Source: Austropuccinia psidii (lineage: Eukaryota; Basidiomycota; Pucciniomycetes; Pucciniales; Sphaerophragmiaceae). From it: a stretch of DNA of 64,000 nt. Positions within the stretch are counted from its first letter, which is position 1; each line of letters opens with the position of its first letter. The stretch covers positions 71,584,696 to 71,648,695 of the forward strand of contig JALGQZ010000003.1 in assembly GCA_023105745.1 (NCBI GenBank), written 5' to 3'. The translations under genes and the position numbers were made by a program. This document shows positions 22,279-34,300 of the stretch, piece by piece. The notes beneath the pieces are model-generated. The model ran no database searches, was not told the DNA's origin, and saw only the letters and a list, made by a program, of their open reading frames with translations.

Positions 22279-22739
22279 CCTCCCCAAAGCTGCAGGGGAG
22301 GCCCTGGGTGATGAATCCAGCCCAAGGAGGGCTTTGAGTATTCACCTTGAGGGCTTGAGTGGGGGGGCCATAATTGAGTTATGGCCCATTTCCTTGAGGG
22401 TTTTCTCTGAATTTGACGTGGACTGATTTGACGTCTTGACCCTTCCGCTTGGGCATTCTCCATGAGTTGATGACCGAATCCCCTTGAACTTTGACAATTT
22501 GGGTGGAGTTAAAACCAGTATCTTGTTCTTGTTTGTGTTTAGTTTGGCTTCTGTTTATACTCTTATAAATACTAAAAAATGAAAAAATAATGGAACCTCC
22601 CAATACATGATTTGGGAGGGGATGCTGCTGCTTTAAAGAAATAAAAGAAAGAAAATTATACAAGTAAATAAAGGAAGAAAAAATAAAAGAATAAGAGAAA
22701 TTGAGAGTAAAGAAAGAAATAAAGAAAAATCCTGCTGGT
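22279..22739. other. unassigned segment after B1
   Basis: Begins CCTCCCCAAAGCTGCAGGGG, with CCTCCCC/GGGGAGG arms (22279-22285 and 22295-22301) forming a hairpin. It ends in an A/G-rich stretch (about 22625-22730). It matches neither A1 nor any LTR here, and TGTGACACCTCCCC could be the start of an unrelated LTR. No coding region seen. Confidence 0.35.
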
Positions 22740-23879
22740 TCAGTATTTGCTTAACTAAAATGAAAAGAAAATAAAGATAAAATAAAATCAAAGTATATTA
22801 ATTAACTGGGGAAAAACCCCCCAGGGTGGAAAGGGTAGCCGGTATATGTGAAAAGCTGGGAGCTTGAGTTCTTCAGGCTGAAAACTGATCTGTATTGATC
22901 CTTGAGGCTGTATTGATTGTTTTGGGAATAGATACAGCTGGCTAATATTGAAATTGAATTGGGTTGAATGAACTTCCCATGCTTGAAAATGAAATACAGT
23001 TCTTGGTGGATCCAGACTGTATTGAAATGAATATGCTTGCCAAGATGGATTGAGTGGAGCTTTGACACTTGACAATTTCTTTTGGCACCGCCTCTTGAAT
23101 ACACTTTTGAGAATGAATTGAAAGTATTCCATTGGAAGGAATACTTGGAGTGAGAATAACCAATGACTGCTTGATGGCGTCATTGGTCTTTGACGATGAA
23201 ACACTTGCTCTTGAGCCTTGATGATTCCTCTGAATGATTGGGTGCCTTGATGACGTGATGAGATGTTGGAATGTTGAAATGACCATTTGATATTTCCACC
23301 ATTGAATTGCTGTTGAAAAATGATGTACAATGATATATAAAATCATTTATGGCATATTGGTTCATTGGAAAGAAGATTTCGTCCAAAGGTTTTGAGATGG
23401 AAAGGCAGAGGGGAAAAGGATGGATGTGATGGCTTCAGAGCTTGGAAAGGTGTTTCTGGGCCCTTTGGGGTTTTTGGCCACTTTTGGGTTCTGAGCCAAA
23501 AACTGGCCCAAAAGGCGGGAAAGTGTCTTTTGGACACTTTGCGTCAAAGTGCGCAAAAGTGCGCAAATGCGCAAATGAGCAAAGTGCGCAAATGCGCATT
23601 ATGAGCCCAATTGGCCAAAAACAGCCATTTGTGCCATTTCCCCTGGTTTTGAGGGAAATGACCAGAAATACCCATTTGGGCATAAATTGCTGCTATGGGT
23701 TCTGGATTGAGGTGAAGGGCCATGAAGGCTCCAAAACACAAATGGCCATGAAAGGTCCATAAGATGATGATGTGGCCATATTGGCCACTGGTGATGGATA
23801 TGGCCAATTGGCCATAAGAGAACTATGGCTTGGTATGCCATATGGGGATCCAAGGAGATGAATTGCCATGGTTGTGACA
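22740..23879 (-). repeat. truncated LTR B, reverse
   Basis: From CAGTATTTGCTTAAC through AATTAACTGGGG to CATGGTTGTGACA: the U3 and start of R of LTR B, inverted. The U5 end (about 0.35 kb) is missing at 22739. It contains its own TGCGCA array near 23540-23600. Confidence 0.9.
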
Positions 23880-23881
23880 GT

Positions 23882-24253
23882 AGGTCTGGCAGACAGCATT
23901 GTGACAATAAACCGGTTACCAACCTCATGGGTTCGATTCCGGTTGAAGACAAGGAGGGGTCTCAATCAAACAACCAGAAATCGCTGTGTTTTCCGCTCCA
24001 TTGGCGTACAAGGGTTCCGCCCCTTGGCGGTTCCTTGTAGGCTCCCATTGTGACTCATGTAACTCCATGAGGGTCACATGGGTAATACCATCAGTTACAT
24101 GCACTTCGGGATGCAGTGCCCTAAACCCGGGGGTACTGCCACATGGTGGAATGTGATCTACAAATTGCCAGTATTAATCGGTCTTTCAACCGGTTTAATA
24201 GCCTTTTCGGCAAGAGTTCCCTTTGCTGAGGTCTGGCAGACAGCATTGTGACA
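23882..24253 (+). repeat. possible tRNA-derived SINE between 25-bp direct repeats
   Basis: 23882-23906 and 24229-24253 are identical 25-mers starting AGGTCTGGCAGACAGC. Just inside lies GGTTCGATTCC (23930-23940), an exact pol III B-box, with TGGCAGACAGC about 45 nt upstream as a weak A-box. The intervening part could fold as a poor tRNA (67 nt, 4 of 7 acceptor pairs). TAAACCGGTT (23908-23917) and its complement (24188-24197) lie near the two ends. No poly-A or other typical tail is seen. Confidence 0.35.
24007..24039. repeat. strong hairpin
   Basis: TACAAGG (24007-24013) pairs with CCTTGTA (24033-24039), and CCGCC (24017-24021) pairs with GGCGG (24026-24030). This gives 12 perfect pairs with a CCTT loop and a small internal loop, lying within the SINE-like unit. 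Confidence 0.85.
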
Positions 24254-24916
24254 GGAGGCCATGGTCTTAGTGGTCCTGGACCCCCCCCCCAATGGGTCCA
24301 GGCCATGTAGGTGAAGTTATGGGTCATGGGGCCAATTTATGGTCCCATGGTACCCCTGGGTTCCCAGAAAATTTGGGCCCAGGGGCTCATTTTCGTCCTG
24401 GGGGCCTCCAATAGCCCCCACGGACCGCGGACCGTAGGACCCCAAAATCAAAAAAATGGCCAAATAGGCCCAGAATTCCAATAAACCCTAAAATGGCCAT
24501 GAATGGCCATAGGTCAAGAAATTCACCATAACCACCTAGAACCTCAAAAGGCCAGAAATGGCCATATGTTCTAATATGACCAAAGATCACCAAGAAGACC
24601 AATTAGGCCCAAAGGGCCATAAGGGCATGCGTCATCCAGACTTACTATAGCAAGGGCCACAGCCCAAGATTGTTATGGAGGGCTGTTGAGGCAGTTTTTT
24701 CAAATCCAATGGGGACAAGACCCCTGAATTCACTTTTTAATAAATTTCCTATGATTAAGCCTGGCCAGATGGGTACACTTCATATACTCATCTGGCCCCA
24801 TTTTTTGAGCACAAGAGCTCAGTGGCCATCCATTTGGGATACAACCCAAGGCCAGGCCCCAAGGACAAGTAAACTCATTTCATCAGAAGAAAAGTATAGT
24901 CCAAAGTGGGGTACTT
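24254..24916 (+). other. GGCC-rich DNA, then A-family 3' internal end
   Basis: 24254-24700 has many GGCC words and a C10 run, with no gene seen. From about 24830 to 24916 (CCCAAGG, ATCAGAAGAAAAG, GGTACTT) it aligns with 45470-45555 and continues after C1 at 45037. It is thus the 3' internal end of an A element interrupted by C1. TACTT (24912-24916) is the left copy of the C1 target duplication. Confidence 0.55.
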
Positions 24917-26731
24917 TGTAAGGTGTGGATATGAAACTTTGATTAAAAATCAAGTACTTTTCCTGTCCTCAAAATTTGTATAAGGTAAAATTCAGTTAAA
25001 AATAGTATGAAATATTATTTTTAAGAGAAAACACGCCAATTTTATTGTTTATAACTTTATTAGTATAAAACAATAATATTATAAAAATTTATTGTTTTAC
25101 CAACAATAAAAATTTATCCAAAAAATACTCTACAAGAGATATTTTAAGGCTACAAAAGAAATTTCTTCAAGAGCAATTTCAATTGGAATTAATTGAGCAA
25201 AGAACTGCAAGCAATTAATTAAAGAACAAAGTCTTTAAAAAGAATATTAAAGAAAAAACACGCCCAAAAGTGACCAGAGTGAATTTGGAAACAAAGTGAC
25301 AAAGTTTACAGTGATGAAAGATGCTTTAATTCACTTTTGGGGTGGTTCAGGGGTAAAAATGATTATAAGAGTTACAAACAATGATTATAATGATTTTTTC
25401 ACGTGGTTAAAAGGATTAAAATGATTTAAAAATGGTGGTTGGAATCTTTAATTGATTGGTTTAACAGTGTTTAAACTAATTAATAAAAGGAAAAGATTCT
25501 AACATGAAGAGAAAAGTGGGGCAAAGAAGACATTCTTTTATAGCCATCAATTCTCTTACTCCAAAAGTAAAATTTACTCTTGTCAGTCGTGAAAAACAGT
25601 CTGACAACAGAAAAGCCAATTATGGCATCATTGAACCCTGGTTTAGACCAAAAAAGGGCTGGTTTAAGCCATTTTTAGCCATTTTTAGCCATTTTAGACC
25701 CTTAAATCAGCCATTACTATAGCAATACCAGGCCTAGAGCCTTCAAAACACGTCAGGATGTGTGTCAGAGGCGTAGAAACCAGTTAAAACTGTTTTTACT
25801 ATGATTGTTTTATCTTAAGGGTAGTTTTACCCTCTTGGCAACAGCTAAAACTACCCCAGTTGGTATCAAAACCTCATCATCAATTGAGTTCACAGACCCT
25901 GTAACTCAATTCCAGGCCAAAAGTGATGAACTTTTGCGTGAATTTTGACATCCCACGCCTTTCAGCAAGGATTTTGGGGGTCTAGCTCCCCCTTAGAGCT
26001 GGAGTTCCTTTTCCCCCCCAAATTTAATCTTTCCAATTTTATTTTTCCTTTAATTCCTCATCATGTATTATACATATAATTTACATATGTAATTCAATTC
26101 AATTGTACAGTACAATACAGTAATAATTGACACCTCATATGTAAATCAAAGTTCACTTATGTAATACACGCGCACATTTTGACATTTCAATTGAATTCAA
26201 TTGAAAATACTTTAATTCCTCATAACTTCTAAACTAAACACAACACCTCAATTTTAACACAAAATTTGATGGTTAACACCACATGTGGTGTGAATTAAAT
26301 TAAAGTTTTGAGGATTTTCAACTTTTGTATTGAAAATACTAAAAACTTAATTTAAGCTTATTTAGAGTTGAGTTACAAGAATTTCACTCAAGGGTGACCC
26401 CACCTGATTTTTTATGAGGAATCCAATGGTGAAATAATTTTCATGTTTTTATTTATTGGATAAAAAGTTATAATAATTTTTATTTAACTTTTTTCCAAAT
26501 TTATTTATTTTTTCACAATTTTGTTACAATTTCATTTTTACTTAATTTTTTCAAGTATAAATGTAATTTTATACTTACAAAATTTTATGTATTTTTATTT
26601 ATAAATTGTAATTAATTTTTTATTTTTGATATAATTTTAATAATATAAATAAATTTATATTATTTATATTAATATGTTATTTTTTATATTTGTGGTCTTT
26701 TGGGTATATGAAATTACCTCTAAGGCTCACA
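24917..26731 (-). repeat. C1 3' LTR
   Basis: Plus strand TGTAAGGTGTGG...AAGGCTCACA. Contains a reversed TATA box (CTTTTATA 25535-25542). The polypurine tract lies next to it at 26732-26743 (AGGGGGAGGGAA on the minus strand). Confidence 0.97.
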
Positions 26732-26754
26732 TTCCCTCCCCCTAAAAAAGAATA

Positions 26755-28363
26755 TTACTTTGTAATATTGGTGTTTCTAGTGTGTCTGAATCTCCTCAGG
26801 AGTTTGGTAGCTTCTGGTATATCTTTTTCTTCTAACCATTCATCTTCACAAGTTGGGTCACTGTACCTAACAAGGTATTCCCTTACTTTCTTGGTTCTTA
26901 ATTTCCTTTCTTTTAAGAACTTTGGTTATTTTCTTAGTACCAGATGTCTCAATAGGAGGTATAACTTGGGGAACCTTATTCCTCAAGGGAAATTTCTCAG
27001 CATCACTAGATTTATATGGTTTTATCAAGCTCACTGGAAATGTAGGATGCTTATTGCTAAGCTCTTCAGATAACTCTACTTCAACAGCATTTTCTCCATG
27101 GAGGGCTTTAATCACAAAAGGTCCTGCAAAGGAGTCTTTCAACTTTTTACATCCTTTGATGTTATTGAAGTTAGTTGTGGATACAAGAACTAGGTCCCCC
27201 ACTTTGAAGTCTGGAGTTGCATGTGATTTATCCCATTTGTCTTTAGCATATGCAAAAGAGTCCTCCATGCATCTCACTGCATGCCTTCTAGCTTTGTCTA
27301 GCATTCCTTTGAAGCTAGCAGCTGTGGGATGTATTTCAATTAAGTCTTTCCTCAAGGAATCTTGGGGTAACTTGGGGTTCCATCCTTTTTCTAGAATAGC
27401 AGGAGTCTGATTGGTACTGGAATGGATTGATGTTTTATATGCCAATTCCAGTGCTGGCAACAGAGTACACCAATCATGGGTAAATCCACACAATCTTTGA
27501 ATTCAAGGCCATATGCACAAACTCTTCTCACCATGTCCTCTAAGGTTTGGATCATTCTTTCAGCCAAGCCATCAGTTTGTGGGTGGTAGGCTGTAGAGAA
27601 AGACAGTTTAGTGCCAAATAATTGGTGAAGATTTGTCCATAGTGCTGAAGTGAATTTGGGATCTCTATCACTAATGATATTTGTAAATATACCAGTCCAT
27701 GACACTACTCTATTCCATATCAGAAGAGCTGTATCCATGGCTGTATCATCTTTGTGACATGGTAAAAAGATTGGAGTTTTACTGAATCTGTCCACAATTA
27801 CTAGGCAAGCATTATAGCTTCTGTCACCTCCTGCTGGTAGGCCAGTTACCCAATCCATATGGATAATTTCCCAAGGTCTGCTTGGTTCTTGGATTTTCAT
27901 CATATTTCCAAGTCTTTTGCCAGTGGATTTATTTGCCTTTTGGCATCTGTCACAGGTTTTGCAATACTCTGCAACATCTTTCTGCCACATTGGCCACCAT
28001 AAGCAGGTCTTCACTTTCTCTCTTGTTCTGTCTTCAGAAAGATGTCCTGAAAAGGGACTATCATGGCATTCTTTCAGTACAAGATTGATTAGTGACCTGT
28101 CCACAACTGTCATAACACATGTGTGTTTTGTTCTGTGGTAAATTATACCATCTAGTAGGTGAAATCTTCCTTCATCATAAGATTTTTTCCATACTTCATC
28201 CAAGGCATGTGTAAGAGAGTTGTCTTTACAGTCTTTGTTAAGTAATTGGCATAAGATGCTACAATTCTTATCTTGAGTGTAACTACTTCTGACTTCTTCA
28301 AAGAAGGTGGTGTTCAAGTCTGTAACACTTATTCCTTCTATTGGAATTTGTGGTGAAGCTTCT
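26755..28363 (-). pseudogene. pol: C1 pol 3' part: integrase and chromodomain, frameshifted
   Basis: Continuation of C1 gag-pol after the C2 insertion. Order from 28363 downward: integrase zinc finger ([23 protein letters not shown]), core Asp in HMDWVTGLP, Asp in ISDRDPKFT, Glu in GLAERMIQ, then the C-terminal domain and chromodomain. Compared with C2 it has two indels: one base lost near 27490 (after EFKDC) and one A gained near 26930 (KVLK-E/R). These separate the core from the C-terminus and destroy the chromodomain frame. Pol could not be completed even without C2. Confidence 0.93.
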
Positions 28364-28830
28364 TGTGAGCCTTAGAGGTAATTTCATATACCCAAAAGAC
28401 CACAAATATAAAAAATAACATATTAATATAAATAAAATAAATTTATTTATATTATTAAAATAAAAATAAAAAATATAAATATAAAATTATATTAAAAATA
28501 AAAAATTAATTATAATTTAAAAATAAAATTACTTTAAATTTTGTAAATATAAAATTACATTTATACTTGAAAAATTTAAGTAAAAATGAAATTTTAACAA
28601 AATTGTGAAAAAATAAATAAATTTGGAAAAAAGTTAAATAAAATTTATTATAACTTTTTATCCAATAAATAAACATATAAATTTTATTTCAACATTGGAT
28701 TCCTCATAACAAATCAGGTGGGGTCACCTCTGAGTGAAATTTTTGTAACTCAACTCTAAATAAGCTTAAATTAAGTTTTTAGTATTTTCAATACAAAAGT
28801 TGAAAATCCTCAAAACCTTAATTTAATTCA

Positions 28831-29019
28831 CACCACATGTGGTGTTAACCATCAATTTTTGTGTTAAAATTGAGGTGTTGTGTTTAGTTTAGAAGTTATG
28901 AGGAATTAAAGTATTTTCAATTGAATTCAATTGAAATGTCAAAATGTGCGCGTGTATTACATAAGTGAACTTTGATTTACATATGAGGTGTCAATTATTA
29001 CTGTATTGTACTGTACAAT
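28831..29019. promoter_or_regulatory. palindrome cluster in LTR C U3
   Basis: CACCACATGTGGTG (28831-28844) is a perfect 14-bp palindrome. 28915-28936 is a perfect 22-bp palindrome built of CAATTG and GAATTC. 29005-29019 is ATTGTAC-T-GTACAAT. All three recur in the other C LTRs (for example 37161-37182). They could be sites for dimeric regulators, but the function is not known. Confidence 0.5.
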
Positions 29020-29575
29020 TGAATTGAATTACATGTGTAAATTATAAGTATAATACATGATGAGGAATTAAAGGAAAAATAAATTGGAAAGATTAAATTT
29101 GGGGGGAAAAGGAACTCCAGCTCTAAGGGGGAGCTAGACCCCCAAAATCCTTGCTGACAGGCGTGGGATGTCAAAATTCACGCAAAAGTTCATCACTTTT
29201 GGCCTGGAATTGAGTTACAGGGTCTGTGGACTCAATTGATGATGAGGTTTTGATACCAACTGGGGTAGTTTTAGCTGTTGCCAAGAAGGTAAAACTACCC
29301 TTAAGATAAAACAATCATAATAAAAACAGTTTTAACTGGTTTCTACGCCTCTGACACACATTCTGACGTGTTTTGAAGGCTCTAGGCCTGGTATTGCTAT
29401 AGTAATGGCTGATTTAAGGGTCTAAAATGGCTAAAAATGGCTAAAAATGGCTTAAACCAGCCCTTTTTGGTCTAAACCAGGGTTCAATGATGTCATAATT
29501 GGCTTTTCTGTTGTCAGACTGTTTTTCACGACTGACAAGAGTAAATTTTACATTTGGAGTAAGAGAATTGATGGC

Positions 29576-29583
29576 TATAAAAG
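29576..29583 (+). promoter_or_regulatory. LTR C TATA box
   Basis: TATAAAAG, conserved in all four C LTRs (37813-37820, and inverted at 25535-25542 and 43835-43842). Confidence 0.6.
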
Positions 29584-30189
29584 AATGTCTTCTTTGCCCC
29601 ACTTTTCTCTTCATGTTAGAATCTTTTCCTTTTATTAATTAGTTTTAAACTGTTAAACCAATCAATCAAAGATTCCAACCACCACTTTTAAATCATTTTA
29701 ATCCTTTTAACCACGTGAAAAAATCATTATAATCATTGTTTGTAACTCTTATAATCATTTTTACCCCTGAACCACCCCAAAAGTGAATTAAAGCATCTTT
29801 CATCACTGTTAACTTTGTCACTTTGTTTCCAAATTCACTCTGGTCACTTTTGGGCGTGTTTTCTCTTTAATATTCTTTTTAAAGACTTTGTTCTTTAATT
29901 AATTGCTTGCAGTTCTTTGCTCAATTAATTCCAATTGAAATTGCTCTTGAAGAAATTTCTTTTGTAGCCTTAAAATATCTCTTGTAGAGTATTTTTTGGA
30001 TAAATCTTTATTGTTGGTAAAACAATAAATTTTTATATTATTGTTTTATACTAATAAAGTTATAAACAATAAAATTGGCGTTTTTTCTCTTAAAAATAAT
30101 ATTTTTAACTGAATTTTACCTTATACAAATTTTGAGGACAGGAAAAGTACTTGATTTTTAATCAAAGTTTCATATCCACACCTTACATT

Positions 30190-30205
30190 TGGGGGCCCAG
30201 CCATG
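30190..30205 (+). promoter_or_regulatory. C2 primer-binding site candidate
   Basis: TGGGGGCCCAGCC begins two bases after the LTR end and contains the TGG expected for a tRNA CCA end. D1 has TGGGGGCCTGGC at the same place (50061). I cannot name the tRNA. Confidence 0.5.
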
Positions 30206-30335
30206 ATATTTTACCTGTGACATATTTTTTTTACTCTTTTTAAATCTTTTTTCTTATATTGAAAAATTTAAAAACATATAAAAAATACTTATAATCCAAA
30301 AAAATCCTTAAAAAATAATTTTTTTCATATTATAA

Positions 30336-30412
30336 GTGAGGCTTATATTTTTATTTCTTTTTTGAAATAACCTTTTTTTTACTGAATTAATTGGCTTTTT
30401 CATTAATTTTAG
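30336..30412 (+). other. C2 ORF1 intron 1 (predicted)
   Basis: GTGAGG...TTTTAG, 77 nt. The counterpart in C1 is 42993-43068. The donor is not the best fungal consensus, so support is mainly the conserved junction ATG. Confidence 0.45.
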
Positions 30413-30610
30413 TGTCTGACAACGTGGTAAGACAAGAAAACATTGAAACAGCCTCAACAGTAACCAGCATTATCCCTGCCAGTACTGTTAATTCTGATCA
30501 TAATAGTACTGTTATTGTGACTCAAAATAATCAACCTGAACCAATATCTTCTGAATTAATTAACTTGGATATAAGTAATACACTTCAGAAAGCCAAAAAT
30601 TTGCCCAATA

Positions 30611-30676
30611 GTAAGTTTTTGACGTAAAAATACTATTTTAAGCCTTTTTTTTAACCATAATTATGCCTTCAACCAG
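30611..30676 (+). other. C2 ORF1 intron 2 (predicted), contains an ATG
   Basis: GTAAGT...TTTAACC...CCAG, 66 nt, phase 1. Counterparts: C1 42732-42794 and D1 50704-50769. ATG at 30663, 14 nt from the intron end, opens a frame (MPSTRSG...) one base back from ORF1. When the intron is retained this frame runs through ORF1 toward ORF2. Confidence 0.65.
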
Positions 30677-31321
30677 GTCAGGAGCCAGCTACAACCCCTC
30701 AAGCAGCTCCCAAAAAGGTAATAGACGTGATTATGTCAGAGGCCAACCAGGTACAGAAGGAAAAGGGTCAGTTGATGACTTCCAAACAACTAAAATGGGT
30801 CATTCTGAAGCTGATAATACCATTTTACCTTCAAAAAGAGCTGACACCGCCACAACAAGCCTCTGTGGACATATACAAAGCCAGCCACAGTGCATACAAC
30901 AATGCACTCCAATTCAAGGAGTACCAGATCCTTGCAGACCTGTGGAAGAATTGCATGAATTCTTACCTGACAGTAAGAAAATTCTTGGGCCATCCCAACA
31001 CTTGCAAATTGCTCAATGGATGGCATCCATTGATGGAGAAGAAAAACATGATGCTTTTGACACTAGAATGGAGGAAAAACAACCCTCCACCAGCCAAACC
31101 AGTGCCAAAAACAGCCCCAGTGGCCAGCAGCAGCAATTCCAACGTGAAAAAGCAGCCACAAACTCAAACAAGGGCAAAGGGAAGGCACCAGCCCCAAAAC
31201 CTTACAGCCAGGGCTACAGAATCCCAAAGATTCAGAAGGATGCCATGGAAAATGTATTTCAGATGGCCAGAACCATGATGGAATTACAGAAGAAGGAGGA
31301 AGCCAGATTAAGGTTCCAGAA

Positions 31322-34300
31322 ATGATTTCTGACATATTTGATTCCATCCCAGAGTTGTATAATGCTATAAATGACGTGAAAAAACATCTTTCTGATAAAA
31401 ATGACACCATTTGTAACAACATTAAAACAAACAACCTGAGTCTGTGCCAAATTAATGAAACACTTATGTGTTTTGAAAAAGTTTTGAGAACAATTAAAAA
31501 TTCCAATAATGATAATTCTTCTAACAATAAAATAAATGAACAATCTGCCATTATTAAAGAATTAACAGATAAATATTCTAAATTCAATATTGATGACATA
31601 ATTGAAACAAGAATTAAACAAGCCATAAATATTATCAAGACAGATAACAAGAAAGTCCTTGATGACATTTCAAATTCATTTACTGAAGTAAAGACATATA
31701 CCATTGCCTTGAAAAAGTGTTTTGATGCTTCACAAGAAGAAGTATCAAAATTATCAATGAAATTGAATCAAGTCACTGCTGATAATACAAGACAGACAGA
31801 GTTATGGCAAGAACTTACACATAAAGAAGACATGTATAAAATTGAAGTAATAAATTTAATACAAAGCTTCCAACATGAATACAGAAATTCCCAAAGGTGT
31901 AGCAACAGTAAAATGAATGACATTGAACAATTACTAAACACCTTACCAAGAATGTCTACACCTCTAAATCAAAATGAGGGCACAAGAATTTCAAATCCAC
32001 AAGTATTGGATCCTGATAATTCACAATTAAAAAATGAATTATCCACTTCTTTTCATAACTTGGAACCATCAATGGGCCAAGCACTCTTGAAAGAAGTTCC
32101 AAAACTTAAAGAATGGCCTCACTTCAGTGGTGAAGGAGAGTATGACCATATGGAATTCATTAGAGGTATTGACATGATCAAAGAGGATTTTGAATTACCA
32201 GACAGATTGGTAACAGCCAGGTTTAACACCTTTTTTACCAGATCAGCTCACAGATGGTACATCAAAATAAGACAAGCACATGGACACCAGAGTTGGACTT
32301 GGTGGAAAACCCAAATCATCAACAAATGGGCAAATGATGCTTGGAGGTTTAAAGTTGAAACAGCCTTTGAATCTGCCAAATTTAATGCTGATAAAGACAA
32401 AGCTTTACCATGGTTTTGCCAACAAAAGGACAGATTAACAGCATTATATCCTGACATGTCAGAATTTATGATCCATAGAAAAATTCTGAGACAATGTGGA
32501 GGTGACTTAGAGCATGCTGTCAAAAGCAGGACTACTGAACAATCTTCAGCAGAGGATATTATCAATATACTAGAAGAAGTAACCACCAGAACCAAAATTG
32601 GTTCTAGTAGGGTGAATCTTAAAACAAGGTTTAATACACCTTGGAAAGATTCTGTGGACAAAAACCCCAAAGAAAATTCTAGTAATATTAAATATAAATC
32701 TGCAGATACAGTCAGAAAATGCCATATTTGCCAAAGCACCACCCATTTAGCCAATACATGTCCAAAAAGGGGGAAAATCAATGAAATTGACATTGAAAAA
32801 GAACCAGATGTTGAAAAAGAAGACATAATTGAAGACAATTCAGATGATAAGTCATCCATATTCTCTGAATCTTCAAAAGATATAGAAAATATCAATGCCA
32901 CTTTTGACATCATGGAATCTTATTCCCACTTACCACAATTGAGCAATGGTCAAGTTGATTTATCAAAAGTTCAAGATGCACAACTTATGAAGACAAAACC
33001 AAACAGAGGAAAAGGTTATACAGCTGGTAACTCCTGTATAACAGAAGTGGTGATTGACAACAAACCCACCAAACTTTTGCTTGACCCAGGAGCCTTCTGC
33101 TCTTGTGTTGGAAAATCTTTTCTTAAGACTTGTGTACCAAATTTTGAAGACCAATTGTTACCAATTGATGGTATAAAATTCAACAGTGCAAGTAACCCAA
33201 TGAAAGCATTAGGAATCTTTGAGACCAATGTCATATTCCCACACATAAATGGGAATTTAAGGATCACAGTTGAATTTGTTGTTATGGAAAATTGCTCTAG
33301 TACCCATTTTATATTGGGAAATGACTATTTAATCATGTATGGGATAGATTTACATAATAACAAAGACAGATACTTTACAATTGGAGACAATAAGCGCCAG
33401 AAATTTGCCTTTTTACCCTTTAAAAGACAAATTACAGTAAACAAAGTATCACCAGTCAACTTAGAGTTAGAGAAATTCAAGTCTGAACAGTTAAATGAGG
33501 CTGAAATAAGCCTTCATCTGACTGATAAGCAAGAAAATGAACTTTCTTCCCTTTTGTATGACCACAGAGGAGCATTTGCTACAGACAAAGAACCCCTGGG
33601 AGCAATTATTGGTCATGAAGTTGACATCATTCTTAACATTGAGAGACCTTATCCACCACTCTTAAGAAGACCTGCTTATCCAGCAAGTCCAAAATCAAGA
33701 GAAGCTCTAGAAATTCATATCAAAGAACTTCTAGACCTTGGTGTAATAAGAAAAGTAGGCCACAATGAGGAAGTAGAAATAACTACACCAGTCATAGTGG
33801 CGTGGCATAATGGAAAATCCAGAATGGTTGGGGACTTTAGAGCTCTGAACACTTACACTGTTCCAAACAGATACCCAATACCAAAAATCCAAATTGCCCT
33901 TACTCAAATATCTCAAGCAGTGTATATAACCACTATGGATGCCCTTAAAGGATTCCATCAAAATGTAGTAACACCAAGAGCAAGAAAATACTTGAGAATT
34001 ATTGTTCATTGTGGAGTGTATGAATACTTAAGGATGCCCTTTGGTATCAAAAATGCACCTTCACACTTCCAAAGAATGATGAATGAAATCTTCCCTGAAG
34101 AACTCTCAGAGGGATGGTTAATCATTTACATTGATGACATTATTATCTGTTCAAAGACTTGGGAGGAGCACATGTACAGATTATCAAGAGTTTTGACAAA
34201 AATCCAATCAGTAAACATGAAAATCTCCTTGAAGAAATGTCATTTTGGATTTAAAGAACTTAAGGCACTAGGACATGTTGTATCTGGTTTGTCCCTTGGA

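Larger units (their letters stand above)
28364..30187 (+). repeat. C2 5' LTR
   Basis: TGTGAGCCTTAGAGG...CACACCTTACA. It has three GCTAAAAATG-type units near 29430, where the 3' LTR has two, and a cluster of palindromes in U3. Confidence 0.97.
30335..31325 (+). pseudogene. C2 ORF1, two introns, 1-nt deletion
   Basis: Proposed spliced gene of unknown function in front of gag-pol. Exon 1 ends at 30335 with A, exon 2 is 30413-30610 and begins TGTCTGAC, so ATG forms across the junction. Exon 3 starts at 30677. The product has an Asn/Thr/Ser-rich N-terminus, then a helical domain ([36 protein letters not shown]), a Pro/Lys/Gln linker and a C-terminal GYRIPK...[16 protein letters not shown]. Both blocks recur in D1. 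One base is missing near 31160 compared with C1, so this copy is frameshifted within the linker. Its stop TGA overlaps the ORF2 ATG (ATGA, 31322-31325). I do not recognise the family; an accessory Gag-like role is only a guess. Confidence 0.6.

Noticed and set aside
23882..23950. True tRNA gene
   Set aside because: The B-box is perfect, but the acceptor stem has only about 4 of 7 pairs, the A-box is poor and no clear anticodon arm forms.
25504..25722. 72-codon frame in LTR C (also 43804-44022)
   Set aside because: It crosses the reversed TATA box and the GCCATTTTTA repeats, has no counterpart in LTR D, and is identical only because the two LTRs are copies.
31063..31704. Long antisense frames opposite C2 and C1 gag-pol (also 32248-32913 and 41760-42395)
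   Set aside because: They mirror the codon structure of the real gag-pol frame and have no promoter or domain.
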